64,000 nt of DNA from Pontibacillus yanchengensis (GCF_009856295.1 NZ_WMEU01000001.1:930001-994000); one strand, 5' to 3'; numbered from the stretch's first letter, positions 48,996-57,804 are shown. Made by a program: numbers and translations. Notes: generated by a model from the sequence alone, not told the origin.

Positions 48996-49237
48996 AACAA
49001 TCTCTCCTCTACTACTTTATGTAATGTAAAAATAACACTTTTAAGATTTTACCAGACCTAGCAATCTAAAGGTAATGGTAATATTTTACTAGTTGATGTT
49101 TTTTTGAAAGTTACTATATAACTTTTTAAATAGCTTTTTTTGAAACTTGAAATACCAGTAATAAAGGAGGTAAATATAAGAACCTTATCTTATCGAAATA
49201 AAGATGATTGAAGGAACATATGAATAGTACATAAATG

Positions 49238-49270
49238 AAAAATGCTGTATCAATGGGATTCAGCATTTTT
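49238..49270. terminator. Bidirectional terminator
   Basis: A 10-bp stem AAAAATGCTG/CAGCATTTTT with a 13-nt loop. The right arm contains the end of the 49260 gene. Confidence 0.75.
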
Positions 49271-49835
49271 TCATAACCATCTTCAATTCGAATGATAATT
49301 CACATCCACCAGCACAATCCATAAAATATCCATCTTCCTTCATCAAATTATCTTTCATCGTATCATAAGTAAAGGAGCGCTTTTTGATAGAAGAAAGCTT
49401 CTTTCCACTTTCACAATCAACTACCGAGAAATAGGAAACACTAAAATCACCTTCAGCTTTCATAAGAGCTGTATCTGTATGATCAACCAAAGTAAAGGCT
49501 GGAGCAATCATCTTACCCGTAAATGCAATAGCCCCAATATGTTGCCCCTTCTCATCATAGAGAGAAAAGCCCTTATTTATCCCTTTACCTTTTTGGATGG
49601 TCCCTAACAAGTCACCTCTATGATCCTCCATTATCAGTTCTACCCCTACCATGGTATGTAAGCTTAAAAAATTCAGCAATTGATTGCCTACTTGAGTCGT
49701 AGATTCTGATTTTTCCTCAACTGTACCAATTGCATCTTCACCTGCGTACAATCGATACATCTTGCCTCTATAATTCATTCGCGCGTCTTTTTGTAGACAT
49801 AAATTTGTATAGGATGGAAACAAAGTGAGCCACAT
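49260..49835 (-). CDS. LURP-one/tubby-C-like protein
   Basis: A protein of up to 191 residues with a beta-rich fold reading MNYRGKMYRLYAGEDAIGTV, GVELIMEDHRGDLLGTIQKGKG, FSLYDEKGQHIGAIAF and FSVSYFSVVDCESGKKL. The repeated strand pattern is that of LURP-one-related/scramblase (tubby C-terminal-like) proteins such as B. subtilis YxjI. The start is unsure: neither the first ATG (49835) nor the internal one (49778) has a good ribosome binding site. The C-terminus holds several Cys (MDCAGGCELSFELKMVMKKC). The function is unknown. Confidence 0.65.
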   Translation of the reverse strand: MWLTLFPSYTNLCLQKDARMNYRGKMYRLYAGEDAIGTVEEKSESTTQVGNQLLNFLSLHTMVGVELIMEDHRGDLLGTIQKGKGINKGFSLYDEKGQHIGAIAFTGKMIAPAFTLVDHTDTALMKAEGDFSVSYFSVVDCESGKKLSSIKKRSFTYDTMKDNLMKEDGYFMDCAGGCELSFELKMVMKKC

Positions 49836-49905
49836 TTCTATTAAAATACCGAAGTTTAATGATTCTTGATTTATTTACTAAATGATTAATATCCCTTAGA
49901 CAAAT

Positions 49906-49932
49906 AAAAAAGACCACAATCGTGGCCTTTTT
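49906..49932 (-). terminator. Terminator of the Bax-inhibitor-like gene
   Basis: AAAAGaCCAC/GTGGcCTTTTT hairpin with loop AATC, ending within the last codons; a T-rich tract follows on minus. Confidence 0.75.
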
Positions 49933-49933
49933 A

Positions 49934-50668
49934 TTATCGGCGATAAATCTTGGACAACAACCTCAAAATTTCTATATATAACCATACAAGTGTAACGACC
50001 AGTCCAAACGCAGCGTACCATTCCATATGCTTTGGAACGCCTGACCCAGCACCTCTTTCGATAAAGTCAAAGTCCAGCACTAGGTTCAAAGCCGCAATGA
50101 TTACAATCCCCACACTAATTAAAATACCAAGCGGAGTCGCCTCGTGAAGATGTGGGACATTAAACCCAACGAAACCTCCAACGAATGAAATAAGGTAAAC
50201 AACAAAAATTGCTCCTGTTGCCGCAACGACACCTAACCGAAAGTTTTGGGTTACCTTAATCATGCCAGACTTATAAGCAAGGAGCAGGCTAAACAATACT
50301 CCAAATGTCAAAATAACCGCCTGAAACACAATCCCTTCAAACTGAGCCTCATACGTTGCCGAAATCGCACCGACAAACAATCCTTCCAACAAAGCATAAA
50401 TCGGTGCTGTAATCGGAGCAGCCTTAGGAACAAATACCGTGATGAGCGCAAACACCAAACCACCAAGCGCACCACCAAGCATCAATCCTGTCCCCATTCC
50501 TGGATTCGCCACTAACATATTCCATGAATAAATTGACGTAGCAGCAACCAGCAGAAGTAGAACAAACGTCTTGTTCACACTCCCTTGTATCGTCATCTGA
50601 TTCTCGCCCGTCATCCCTCTATATCGATCAAACGTATTAGCTGATAAACTCGGATTACCTGTTCTCAT
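49934..50668 (-). CDS. Bax inhibitor-1/YccA-family membrane protein
   Basis: A 244-residue protein with seven predicted helices. The soluble N-terminus is MRTGNPSLSANTFDRYRGMTGENQMTIQGSVNKT. Helix motifs include YALLEGLFVGAISATYEAQFEGIVFQAVILTFGVLFSLLLAY and, near the end, NLVLDFDFIERGAGSGVPKHMEWYAAFGLVVTLVWLYIEILRLLSKI. The paired acidic residues typical of the BI-1 pH/Ca-gated leak (LDFDFIE) are present. It is probably an inner-membrane protein affecting ion homeostasis or FtsH proteolysis. AAAGGAGG precedes the ATG. It is monocistronic. Confidence 0.88.
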   Translation of the reverse strand: MRTGNPSLSANTFDRYRGMTGENQMTIQGSVNKTFVLLLLVAATSIYSWNMLVANPGMGTGLMLGGALGGLVFALITVFVPKAAPITAPIYALLEGLFVGAISATYEAQFEGIVFQAVILTFGVLFSLLLAYKSGMIKVTQNFRLGVVAATGAIFVVYLISFVGGFVGFNVPHLHEATPLGILISVGIVIIAALNLVLDFDFIERGAGSGVPKHMEWYAAFGLVVTLVWLYIEILRLLSKIYRR

Positions 50669-50796
50669 ATCGGAAAGCCTCCTTTAGTTGTGCATTGAGT
50701 TTTATTTTTTTGTACTTGCTGTAACTATATTATATACGATTAGAATGATGACAGGTTTCAGTTTTATTTTTTATTAAAACATCACTTCATAAAAGA

Positions 50797-50822
50797 AGAA
50801 CGTTGTACTTATACAACGTTCT
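50797..50822 (-). terminator. Terminator of the Nudix gene
   Basis: An 11-bp stem AGAACGTTGTA/TACAACGTTCT with loop CTTA, followed by TCTTTTATG on the minus strand. Confidence 0.75.
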
Positions 50823-50825
50823 ATA

Positions 50826-51221
50826 CTAAAAAGACATTTGATTTAATTTTTCAATTGCTGGCATATCAGCAGGTGCCCAGTCAATACTTAGAAGTTCACC
50901 CGGAGACAGCCATTTAAATGCAGCATGTTCTTTTAAAACTGGTTCCCCTTTTAGTAACTTACAATAATACGTAGTTAAATGGACAATAGCGAAATCATAT
51001 TCATAAACAGTGTGCTCTACCTGTTCACCAATTTCTACAGTACAATCCATTTCTTCTTCTACTTCACGGTACAGTGCTTCTTGTGGTGATTCACCTTCTT
51101 CAATCTTTCCACCAGGGAATTCCCAGACTAATGGCATAGTGTCGGTATAACCTCTTTGAGCACAGAGGATTTTATTGTTTTCTATAATAACAGCACCGAC
51201 TACGTAAATCTCTTGTTTCAT
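50826..51221 (-). CDS. mutT: Nudix hydrolase, MutT-like 8-oxo-dGTP diphosphatase
   Basis: A 131-residue Nudix protein of the MutT length class. The Nudix box GGKIEEGESPQEALYREVEEEM (about residues 37-58) is complete, with the REVEEE metal-binding glutamates. The N-terminus MKQEIYVVGAVIIENNKILCAQRG matches (8-oxo)-dGTP pyrophosphatases that clean oxidised nucleotides. The ATG at 51221 is chosen because ATAGGGGAG precedes it; a longer frame lacks a site. It is monocistronic, between the BI-1 gene and the restriction island. Confidence 0.88.
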   Translation of the reverse strand: MKQEIYVVGAVIIENNKILCAQRGYTDTMPLVWEFPGGKIEEGESPQEALYREVEEEMDCTVEIGEQVEHTVYEYDFAIVHLTTYYCKLLKGEPVLKEHAAFKWLSPGELLSIDWAPADMPAIEKLNQMSF

Positions 51222-51326
51222 CGTTACTCCCCTATTCAGTATTACTACTACTGTTTTCAGTTGATACATAACATTTGTTAATTTCTAATTATAATAACAA
51301 GTATCTATTTATACAAATATTCTTCT

Positions 51327-51361
51327 AAAAAAGAAGCCGTAATTAATAAAATTACGGCTTC
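51327..51361 (-). terminator. Terminator closing the vsr side of the restriction island
   Basis: A 12-bp stem GAAGCCGTAATT/AATTACGGCTTC with loop AATAA, then TTTTTTAG on the minus strand. Confidence 0.9.
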
Positions 51362-51368
51362 AAACTTA

Positions 51369-51587
51369 CTAATCTTTAATTCTTTCACTCATAGGAGTAA
51401 TGTTAATAATTACAGGTAAACTATTCTGTAATTCACCATTTTCTCGGAGTGTAGGTCCATAGGCTATACATTGACCTTTCTTTAAAGAAGAAAGCTTCTT
51501 CTCCCACTCTTTGCGAGAATTAGTATCATGGCCTAACATTGAAGCAATTGAAAGAAAATGTTGGGAAAAGTAATACTCTCCCAACAT
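51369..51587 (-). pseudogene. C-terminal remnant of a HerA-like ATPase
   Basis: The frame, about 72 residues from MLGEYYFSQHFLSIASMLGH, includes SRKEWEKKLSSLKKGQCIAY and GPTLRENGELQNSLPVIINI. This resembles the extreme C-terminus of HerA/DUF87-type ATPases (LRKGE.VVYGPTL...P). No Walker A or B, and no ribosome binding site before the ATG. It starts where vsr ends, so a deletion probably removed the rest. Such ATPases often accompany C5 methyltransferases and Vsr in restriction islands. A real small protein cannot be excluded. Confidence 0.5.
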
Positions 51588-51588
51588 C

Positions 51589-52038
51589 TTAACTATTCCT
51601 GTTATATGATTTATATCGCTCAAATATCTTTGCTTCTTCAATAAATTGAACAATCTTATCCACTGTTATCTCCACACTTGAGTTAACTTCGTGCTCCCAT
51701 ATTCTTAGAATATGCCATCCTTTTTTCAAATAGTATTGATTTACTTCTTCATCTCGTTCCTTATTACGACTCAATTTATTAAACCAAAAAGATTGATTTG
51801 AGTTTGGGAAAGTACCATGCGCCTCACAACCGTGCCAAAAGCATGAATCAAGAAAAATGACAATTTTGTATTTCTTTATGGCTATATCTGGAGTACCGTA
51901 TAAATTTTTAACGTTCTTTCTAAACCGATATCCTCTATTCCATAATTCCTTACTCACTTTTCTTTCAATGGAGGTTTCTTTTCCTTTAATTGCCCCCATC
52001 TTCTTCTTTCTTTGTTCATCTGTAAGAGACTCCGCCAT
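51589..52038 (-). CDS. vsr: Very short patch repair endonuclease
   Basis: A 149-residue Vsr-family nuclease that nicks 5' of T in T:G mismatches formed by deamination of 5-methylcytosine. Asp51 (GTPDIA) and His69 (CFWHGC) fall at the same numbers as the catalytic residues of E. coli Vsr. The zinc-site Cys/His and the FWFNKLSRNKERDEEV helix are also present. The second active-site His of E. coli Vsr appears as Cys71/His74, a small change. Its partner is the C5 methyltransferase at 53592. The ATG at 52038 has GGGTGGGG close upstream; an alternative GTG lies three codons earlier. Confidence 0.92.
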   Translation of the reverse strand: MAESLTDEQRKKKMGAIKGKETSIERKVSKELWNRGYRFRKNVKNLYGTPDIAIKKYKIVIFLDSCFWHGCEAHGTFPNSNQSFWFNKLSRNKERDEEVNQYYLKKGWHILRIWEHEVNSSVEITVDKIVQFIEEAKIFERYKSYNRNS

Positions 52039-52131
52039 GAACCCCACCCATTTCTGACCTTTTTAGTCAGACTTCCCAAATTTAGAAATTAAAAAACGAA
52101 ATAAGTAACTTGTTTTGTTTAAAGGGAGGGT

Positions 52132-53493
52132 TTATAGACCAATTTGTTGTTCGATATATTTGTTATTTAACCAAAAGGATTTCTTTACTACATGGTCACC
52201 CTGTGGGGTTTCATACGTATCTTGTTTATTTTGTGCATGAGGGCGAACATGTGCCACTGGATTTTCCGAAGCAGTAGGTAGATTTCTACATTCACCATCT
52301 TTGATACGGTTGATGGTTTCATCCCATACTTCTCTAACCTCAATTTCTAAATCATTATGAGGAATGTTCCAGAACAGTGCTTTTTCAAAGAATAGCTCAT
52401 TGTGTTCATTGTATCTAAATACAACAAATAAGAATCTCGTATTTAAAAACATTTCTCTAAGTGTAGAACTATCCCATTCTTCTTTAATTAGTTCTTTATA
52501 TTTAAAAGCTGGAAATGACATCGATTCTTTGACTTTACCTTTTTTAGAGACCGTAATATTCTTGACTTTGATATTAGCTTTTCTGAATTCTTCTGTTTTT
52601 TCTAAGCGATCATCTAGGTTTAACATTTTAGAAGCAACTCTAGCAGTAAAATGTTTAGGCTTACTTTCTACCTCTTCCCCCACCTCACTCATTATCGTAT
52701 CTACTGACATTCCGCTAAAGCGATTAAATTTCTTTAGGATGAAAGACTCTAATGTGTCTTCACCTAAATCATTTTCTTCAAGAATAGATTCGTGATATGT
52801 CTTTTTCCCAGGGAGTATGTAGTGATTCAACACAGTAGTCATATACGAAGTTTTTAGAGAAAAGGCTCTTTGCATAGCATATTCATCAGAATATGGCTGT
52901 GGCCTATGAGAATATTTATTAGCCCCTTTTGTACAAGCTCCTAAGTAGTTAGTATCTCCCTCAGACAATTCATGGGCTTTTCCTTGACGTACTTTTTCAA
53001 CTATCTTCTCCCAATCAGCCTTAATAATCTTTAAATCTTTTTCTGGGAATTGAAATAACTGTGCATGGGTAATTTGGTAATCAAGTCTATTTGGTATAAC
53101 ATCTTTTGCTTGATGGAGGTAAAAAATAAGGAGTAATGTCTGGTTCTTCTTCCAGAAAGAGCTATTTTCAAATTTTTCATGAGGCAGTGTCATATAATCT
53201 ATGATGTTTAATACTAGTCTTTCCTTTGCAACAGGTCTATTCTTGCTTCTATATATATACGGTGTCGTCTTTAACTCTACACCAGCTTCCTCAAAATCTG
53301 GTTCTGCATTACTATTAATCTCGTATCCAAAATGACTTTTTTCAAGAAGTTGTCCAAGACCTCCCTTATTACCTTTCTCTCGAATAACCAAGCCATCTAA
53401 TGCTTCACGAAAACTTTTATTTTCCAGTTTCTTAGCATGATTTTCTATGGATTTCGGACTAGAAACATCATATGCAAACTTCTGTTCGGACAT
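52132..53493 (-). CDS. Sau3AI/MutH-type restriction endonuclease (GATC)
   Basis: A 453-residue type II nuclease. The N-terminal MutH-like domain has KGGLGQLLEKSHFGYEINSNAEPDFEEAGVELKTTP; Asp66, Glu73 and Lys75 reproduce the D-x6-E-x-K spacing of MutH and Sau3AI. A second, related C-terminal domain (about 240-430) lacks an obvious active site, as in Sau3AI, where it acts as an allosteric DNA-binding half. Cleavage before GATC is the expected activity. The ATG at 53493 follows GGGGGAG by 5 nt. It is divergent from the methyltransferase, 98 bp apart, which allows independent expression. Confidence 0.9.
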   Translation of the reverse strand: MSEQKFAYDVSSPKSIENHAKKLENKSFREALDGLVIREKGNKGGLGQLLEKSHFGYEINSNAEPDFEEAGVELKTTPYIYRSKNRPVAKERLVLNIIDYMTLPHEKFENSSFWKKNQTLLLIFYLHQAKDVIPNRLDYQITHAQLFQFPEKDLKIIKADWEKIVEKVRQGKAHELSEGDTNYLGACTKGANKYSHRPQPYSDEYAMQRAFSLKTSYMTTVLNHYILPGKKTYHESILEENDLGEDTLESFILKKFNRFSGMSVDTIMSEVGEEVESKPKHFTARVASKMLNLDDRLEKTEEFRKANIKVKNITVSKKGKVKESMSFPAFKYKELIKEEWDSSTLREMFLNTRFLFVVFRYNEHNELFFEKALFWNIPHNDLEIEVREVWDETINRIKDGECRNLPTASENPVAHVRPHAQNKQDTYETPQGDHVVKKSFWLNNKYIEQQIGL

Positions 53494-53591
53494 ATGCACT
53501 CCCCCTATGATATAATCTTTATATATTGCATTCCTTGTTGTATAATGTCATATAGTCTTTAACTTTACAATAAAGAACGGAGGAAGTCATA

Positions 53592-54935
53592 GTGAAATTC
53601 GATTATACCATTAGCGAATTATTTGCTGGTGTAGGGGGCTTCCGTCTCGGATTTGAAAGAGCTTCAAAAAACTGGGAAACTGTTTATGCGAATCAGTGGG
53701 AACCAGGCAAAAGTAAACAACATGCATATGACTGTTATATCGAAAATATTAAAAATAATGGATTTGTAAAGACAAAGGGTATCAGTACCCACGAAGAAAC
53801 GAAACGAATTCATAATACTGATATTGCCGAACACGCAGATAAAGCATCTTACTATATTCCAGATCACACCGTTTTAGTAGGTGGATTTCCATGTCAAGAT
53901 TATTCTGTTGCTCGTACGCAAGCTGATGGAATTGCTGGGAAGAAAGGGGTTCTTTTCTGGCAAATAGATAAGATTATAGCAGAAAAACAACCTCCCTTTG
54001 TTCTATTGGAGAACGTGGATCGATTGCTTAAATCTCCTTCAAAGCAAAGAGGCCGCGACTTTGGAGTGATGCTCAAGTCATTTGAAAAACGTGGCTATGG
54101 TGTTGAATGGAGGATGATTAATGCTGCGGATTATGGATATCCTCAAAAGCGAAGAAGGGTATTTATCTTTGCGTATCACAAAGATACTCATTATTATCAA
54201 TCCATGAAACATTTTGATGGAGAAAACATCCTTCATAGCAATGGATACTTCCAATCCCAATTCCCGATACAAGAAGAATCATCAAATCGTCATCAGCCAC
54301 TCTCTACCACTCTACATGATGATATAGTGGAACTTTCTGATAACTTCAACTTTCGATTTAGAAATAGTGGTGTAATGATAGATGGAGAAGTATATTCTGA
54401 GGAAGTACTACCTAAAAAGCCGAAGAAGCAAACTACTCTAGGTGATATTCTGGAGCAAGCAGTAACAGATGAAAAATATTATCTAGGTGAAAAACTAGAT
54501 GATTGGGAGTATATGAAAGGCCCTAAGAAAATAGATCGTGTTACTAGCGAGGGATACAAGTATCAATATGCTGAAGGGGGAATGGCCTTTCCAGATCACT
54601 TAGATTATCCTGGAAGAACCATACTGACTAGCGAATCTAGTAAAAGCAGAAGTACCCATGTCGTACGAGATCCAGAGACAGGACGCCTTCGTCTCCTAAC
54701 CCCAATAGAATGTGAACGAATGAATGGATTCCCTGATGATTGGACCAATACAGGTATGCCGCATAAATTCCGTTATTTTTGTATGGGTAATGCTTTGGTA
54801 GTTGATTTAGTGGAGAAGATGGCGAAAGAGCTTAAACGAATAGTGGATAGTGAAAAGAAAATGCAAGAAAAAGAGCAAAGTAAACAGAATTTGAGTTTGT
54901 TTGATTATGAGGAAAAAGATACAAAGGTTATATAA
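53592..54935 (+). CDS. DNA (cytosine-5) methyltransferase, M.Sau3AI-like
   Basis: A 447-residue C5 methyltransferase. Motif I is SELFAGVGGFRLGFE. Motif IV is VGGFPCQDYSVART, with catalytic Cys101. Motif VI is FVLLENVDRLLKSP. Motif VIII is PQKRRRVFIFA. Motifs IX and X are RLLTPIECERMNGFPDDW and YFCMGNALVVDLVEKMA. A target-recognition region lies between. With the divergent Sau3AI-type nuclease it should methylate GATC at C5. It starts with GTG at 53592 after GGAGG. The associated Vsr repairs the mutagenic T:G product. Confidence 0.93.
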   Translation: MKFDYTISELFAGVGGFRLGFERASKNWETVYANQWEPGKSKQHAYDCYIENIKNNGFVKTKGISTHEETKRIHNTDIAEHADKASYYIPDHTVLVGGFPCQDYSVARTQADGIAGKKGVLFWQIDKIIAEKQPPFVLLENVDRLLKSPSKQRGRDFGVMLKSFEKRGYGVEWRMINAADYGYPQKRRRVFIFAYHKDTHYYQSMKHFDGENILHSNGYFQSQFPIQEESSNRHQPLSTTLHDDIVELSDNFNFRFRNSGVMIDGEVYSEEVLPKKPKKQTTLGDILEQAVTDEKYYLGEKLDDWEYMKGPKKIDRVTSEGYKYQYAEGGMAFPDHLDYPGRTILTSESSKSRSTHVVRDPETGRLRLLTPIECERMNGFPDDWTNTGMPHKFRYFCMGNALVVDLVEKMAKELKRIVDSEKKMQEKEQSKQNLSLFDYEEKDTKVI

Positions 54936-54945
54936 GTTCAATTTG

Positions 54946-54980
54946 ATGATTCTCGTTATAAAACGTGAATCATTTTTTTT
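54946..54980 (+). terminator. Terminator of the methyltransferase gene
   Basis: ATGATTC(T)CG/CG(T)GAATCAT hairpin followed by eight T. Confidence 0.85.
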
Positions 54981-55103
54981 AAAGTCTTTTCCCCCCCATA
55001 AAAATCGTTTCAATATAAATTTCCTCTAAACGACTATACTTCCATTACTAAAGTATTTTCACTTAAAATAGTAAATGTTTGATCATATTTCGGAGGTATT
55101 TAT

Positions 55104-56318
55104 ATGGTTGGATTCATTATGTCTGTAAGCAAAGGTAACATTAAGAAAAATAAGAATAACTTGTATAACCCTGAAGATATTGAAAAAAGATTGGAACCTC
55201 TTTTTACCGCAGGGATTTATTCAACGCTCATTAACCAACCAAAACACACAAAAAAATGGAATAAAAACATGTGGCAAACATCGCATGAAGGAACTTTTAA
55301 TGATTATGTTACCATGAAGCCGGGAGACAATATCTACTTTTTTATAGATAGAAAAATATATGGGATAGGTAAGCTTAAAAAGGTAGGTTTTGACTGCAAA
55401 TACAAAAATTATCCTAAAGCGAGCCAACCTTATAATTATTTGTTTGATTCAATCAAAAACGAGATTCTTTTTAGGAAAGAGAATGATCCAAACTATCGTT
55501 GGATTTGTACTTTTGAACCTAACCCATATTTTTTCAAAAAAGGAGTAGATATGGATGAAGCTCTTTCTTCTGCACCTGGAAGTTTTAGAATGCTTAGGGC
55601 ATTTTGGAAGAAATCATTCATAAAAATAGATGATGAAGAGAATAGTGCTTTAAAAGACTTAAATTTAAAGGCTAATCAGAAAAATATTCATACCCCCAAT
55701 ACCAATACTGTTTTTGAATTTAACTCATTGGGACATAGATTAATAGATAGCAAATTGAAGGATTCTACAAGAATAGATTCTTATCTATTAGACACTCTCG
55801 AAATTGTTCGTCAATGTATAGACGGAGAAAAAATAGCGCATGAAATGGCTTTAGAAGGCCATCTCTTACATAAACTCGATGCACAAAATCCTCAACCTTT
55901 TTTACTTGGAAAATGGGATTATATATCTCATCAAGTAATAGCCTCTCCTCATAAACCAGTAGATTACATGGATGCGATAGACATTTTTGGGTACAAATTC
56001 TTAAAAGGTTATAACACAATATACAAATATTGTGTTATTGAAGTAAAAGCAGGATCAGCAACTAAACAAGATATTAATCAATTAATGAAATATGTGGATT
56101 GGGTAGCACAAGAATACGCACATGGTGATTACTCGATGATTGAAGCTTCTTTGATTACAAATGGATTTAATAAAAATGTGATAGATCACCAAGAATTGGT
56201 TGGAAGAAGACAGTTTGCAAAAGGTAACAGACCTACATATTCTGCTGAATGGAGCTCACTTAATCTAGTGAAATATTGGTATGATGGCAATGATGTGAAT
56301 TTCAAGCAAATAAATTAA
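55104..56318 (+). CDS. Putative EVE/PUA-like reader fused to a NucS-like nuclease
   Basis: A 404-residue protein in the same direction as the methyltransferase. The N-terminal half (about 30-170) has MKPGDNIYFFIDRKIYGIGKLKKV, a strand-loop pattern like EVE/YTH-type PUA domains that bind modified bases. The C-terminal part (about 240-365) resembles NucS/DUF91 and RecB-like nucleases: EGHLLHKLDAQNPQPFLLG, then Asp293 in AIDIFGY, Glu313 and Lys315 in VIEVKAG, and Gln326 in INQLMKYVDWVAQEYAHGD, a full PD-(D/E)xK set. A modification-dependent nuclease is the simplest reading (inference). GGAGG lies 7 nt before the ATG. Confidence 0.75.
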   Translation: MVGFIMSVSKGNIKKNKNNLYNPEDIEKRLEPLFTAGIYSTLINQPKHTKKWNKNMWQTSHEGTFNDYVTMKPGDNIYFFIDRKIYGIGKLKKVGFDCKYKNYPKASQPYNYLFDSIKNEILFRKENDPNYRWICTFEPNPYFFKKGVDMDEALSSAPGSFRMLRAFWKKSFIKIDDEENSALKDLNLKANQKNIHTPNTNTVFEFNSLGHRLIDSKLKDSTRIDSYLLDTLEIVRQCIDGEKIAHEMALEGHLLHKLDAQNPQPFLLGKWDYISHQVIASPHKPVDYMDAIDIFGYKFLKGYNTIYKYCVIEVKAGSATKQDINQLMKYVDWVAQEYAHGDYSMIEASLITNGFNKNVIDHQELVGRRQFAKGNRPTYSAEWSSLNLVKYWYDGNDVNFKQIN

Positions 56319-56328
56319 CCTGATCAAA

Positions 56329-56370
56329 AAAGAAACCTCGTATCCCTGATTGGGATACGAGGTTTCTTTT
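56329..56370. terminator. Strong bidirectional terminator
   Basis: An 18-bp perfect stem, AAAGAAACCTCGTATCCC with its complement around TGATT, flanked by A and T runs. It closes both the island and the acyl-CoA operon. Confidence 0.95.
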
Positions 56371-56371
56371 T

Positions 56372-57346
56372 TTAGATGTTACCCACTCCCACAAACCCCT
56401 GCAACGCCTCACTATATTCCTTCTCCAACCCTTCCACAATCTCCTCCACACTCTCCACCTCATGCACTTGATCCACTCCCTGCCCTGCGGACCAAATATC
56501 CTTCCATGCTTTCGAGTCACTTTGGTTGAGTTTGGATAGGTCGGCGGAGCCTTTGCTTTTTAGGTCGTCGATGTTGATGCCAGCTTTGGTGATGCTTTCT
56601 TTTAAGTAGTTGGCGTGTACGCCGGTGAAGGCGTCGGTGTTGATGAGGTCTTCGACGGTTGATTGGACGAGCATATTTTTGTAGTCATCGGAGGCCATGC
56701 TTTCTTTGGCAGAGATGAATTTTGTTCCGATGTAAGCCATATCCATGCCAAGTGCTTGTGTGGCAAGAACGTCTCTTCCACTTGAGATGCAGCCGGCTAG
56801 AATCGTAATGCCATCCCAGAATTCGCGTACCGCTCCAGCAAAGGCAAAGCTGTTTATTGGTCCAGCATGGCCTCCTGCACCTGAAGCAACAAGGATGAGT
56901 CCGTCTACACCAGTTGATGCTGCTTTTTTCGCATGTGGTATGGTTGCTACATCGGAGAATACTAGTCCTCCGTATTGATGAACGATTTCGACAACTGCTG
57001 ATGGGTTACCTAGTGATGTGATGACGATAGGTGGCTGGTATTTCTGAATGAGTTCTAGATCGGTTTCATAACGTTTATTGGTACGATGGACGATGAGGTT
57101 AACGGCCCATGGTGCGATTTTTCGTGAGGGATTGGCTTCTTTCGCTTCCGCTAATTCGGTTGTAATTTGATCCATCCATTGTTCAAAATCCGCTTCAGTA
57201 CGCGCATTTAGTGTAGGAAATGAACCAATAACACCTGCTTTACAGCTTTCAATGACAAGTGCTGGACTAGATACGAGAAACATTGGTGCTGAAATTACAG
57301 GTAATGATAGGTTTTGAGCAATAGATTCCGGGAGCTTGGTTTTCAA
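56372..57346 (-). CDS. Nitronate monooxygenase-like FMN protein
   Basis: A 324-residue TIM-barrel flavoprotein of the 2-nitropropane dioxygenase/nitronate monooxygenase family. N-terminal LPVISAPMFLVSSPALV, FMN-phosphate segment ILVASGAGGHAGP with the catalytic His, ITILAGCISSGRDVLATQALGMDMAYIGTKFIS and the Gly-rich QGVDQVHEVESV end are typical. It oxidises toxic nitronates or, in some relatives, works as an enoyl reductase-like flavoprotein. TTG start at 57346 with AAGGAGA upstream. It is the last gene of the acyl-CoA operon (16 bp after maoC), suggesting the latter substrate class. Confidence 0.87.
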   Translation of the reverse strand: MKTKLPESIAQNLSLPVISAPMFLVSSPALVIESCKAGVIGSFPTLNARTEADFEQWMDQITTELAEAKEANPSRKIAPWAVNLIVHRTNKRYETDLELIQKYQPPIVITSLGNPSAVVEIVHQYGGLVFSDVATIPHAKKAASTGVDGLILVASGAGGHAGPINSFAFAGAVREFWDGITILAGCISSGRDVLATQALGMDMAYIGTKFISAKESMASDDYKNMLVQSTVEDLINTDAFTGVHANYLKESITKAGINIDDLKSKGSADLSKLNQSDSKAWKDIWSAGQGVDQVHEVESVEEIVEGLEKEYSEALQGFVGVGNI

Positions 57347-57362
57347 TGGTAAATCTCCTTCC

Positions 57363-57791
57363 TTATTCCTTATTCACTAACAACTTTAATACGCCATCTA
57401 CAGCCGTTTCTCCTTCCTGATTGACGATTTTCTCCCGAACGGTAACGACACCTGTTGTGTCTTTTTCGTCCAAATCAACTACTTCCAGCTCTACATGAAT
57501 GGTGTGATGGATAAACGTTGGTCGAATGAACCGGAGTTTATCAATACCGTAAAACGCTACTACTTTTCCAGGCTCTAAGTCTATTAAACCCGTACTAATA
57601 GATAGAATTAGTGCGCCATGTGCGACTCGTTGCTTGAACGGCGTCTCTTTGGCATATTCTATATCCGTGTGGAGTGGGAACCAATCTCCACTCAATGCAG
57701 AAAAATTGACTAAATCCGCTTCCGTGATGGTTCTTCCTTTTGACGTCCACGTATCGCCTATTTGAAACTGGTCAAAGTATTTGGTAAACAT
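57363..57791 (-). CDS. MaoC-like (R)-specific hydratase/dehydratase
   Basis: A 142-residue hot-dog-fold protein. MFTKYFDQFQIGDTWTSKGRTITEADLVNFSALSGDWFPLHTDIEYAKETPFKQRVAHGALILSIS contains the MaoC hydratase motif with the catalytic Asp (GDWFPLHTD) and His. It hydrates enoyl-CoA to 3-hydroxyacyl-CoA. The ATG at 57791 is chosen because GTAGAGGAGGAG precedes it. It lies 13 bp after the acyl-CoA synthetase gene and 16 bp before the nitronate monooxygenase gene, in one operon. Confidence 0.9.
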   Translation of the reverse strand: MFTKYFDQFQIGDTWTSKGRTITEADLVNFSALSGDWFPLHTDIEYAKETPFKQRVAHGALILSISTGLIDLEPGKVVAFYGIDKLRFIRPTFIHHTIHVELEVVDLDEKDTTGVVTVREKIVNQEGETAVDGVLKLLVNKE

Positions 57792-57804
57792 TCTTTCTCC
57801 TCCT

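Noticed and set aside
49163..49171. A perfect AAAGGAGGT ribosome binding site with no gene after it
   Set aside because: No ATG, GTG or TTG follows at a workable distance and the frame stops soon; at most a relic of a lost leader peptide.
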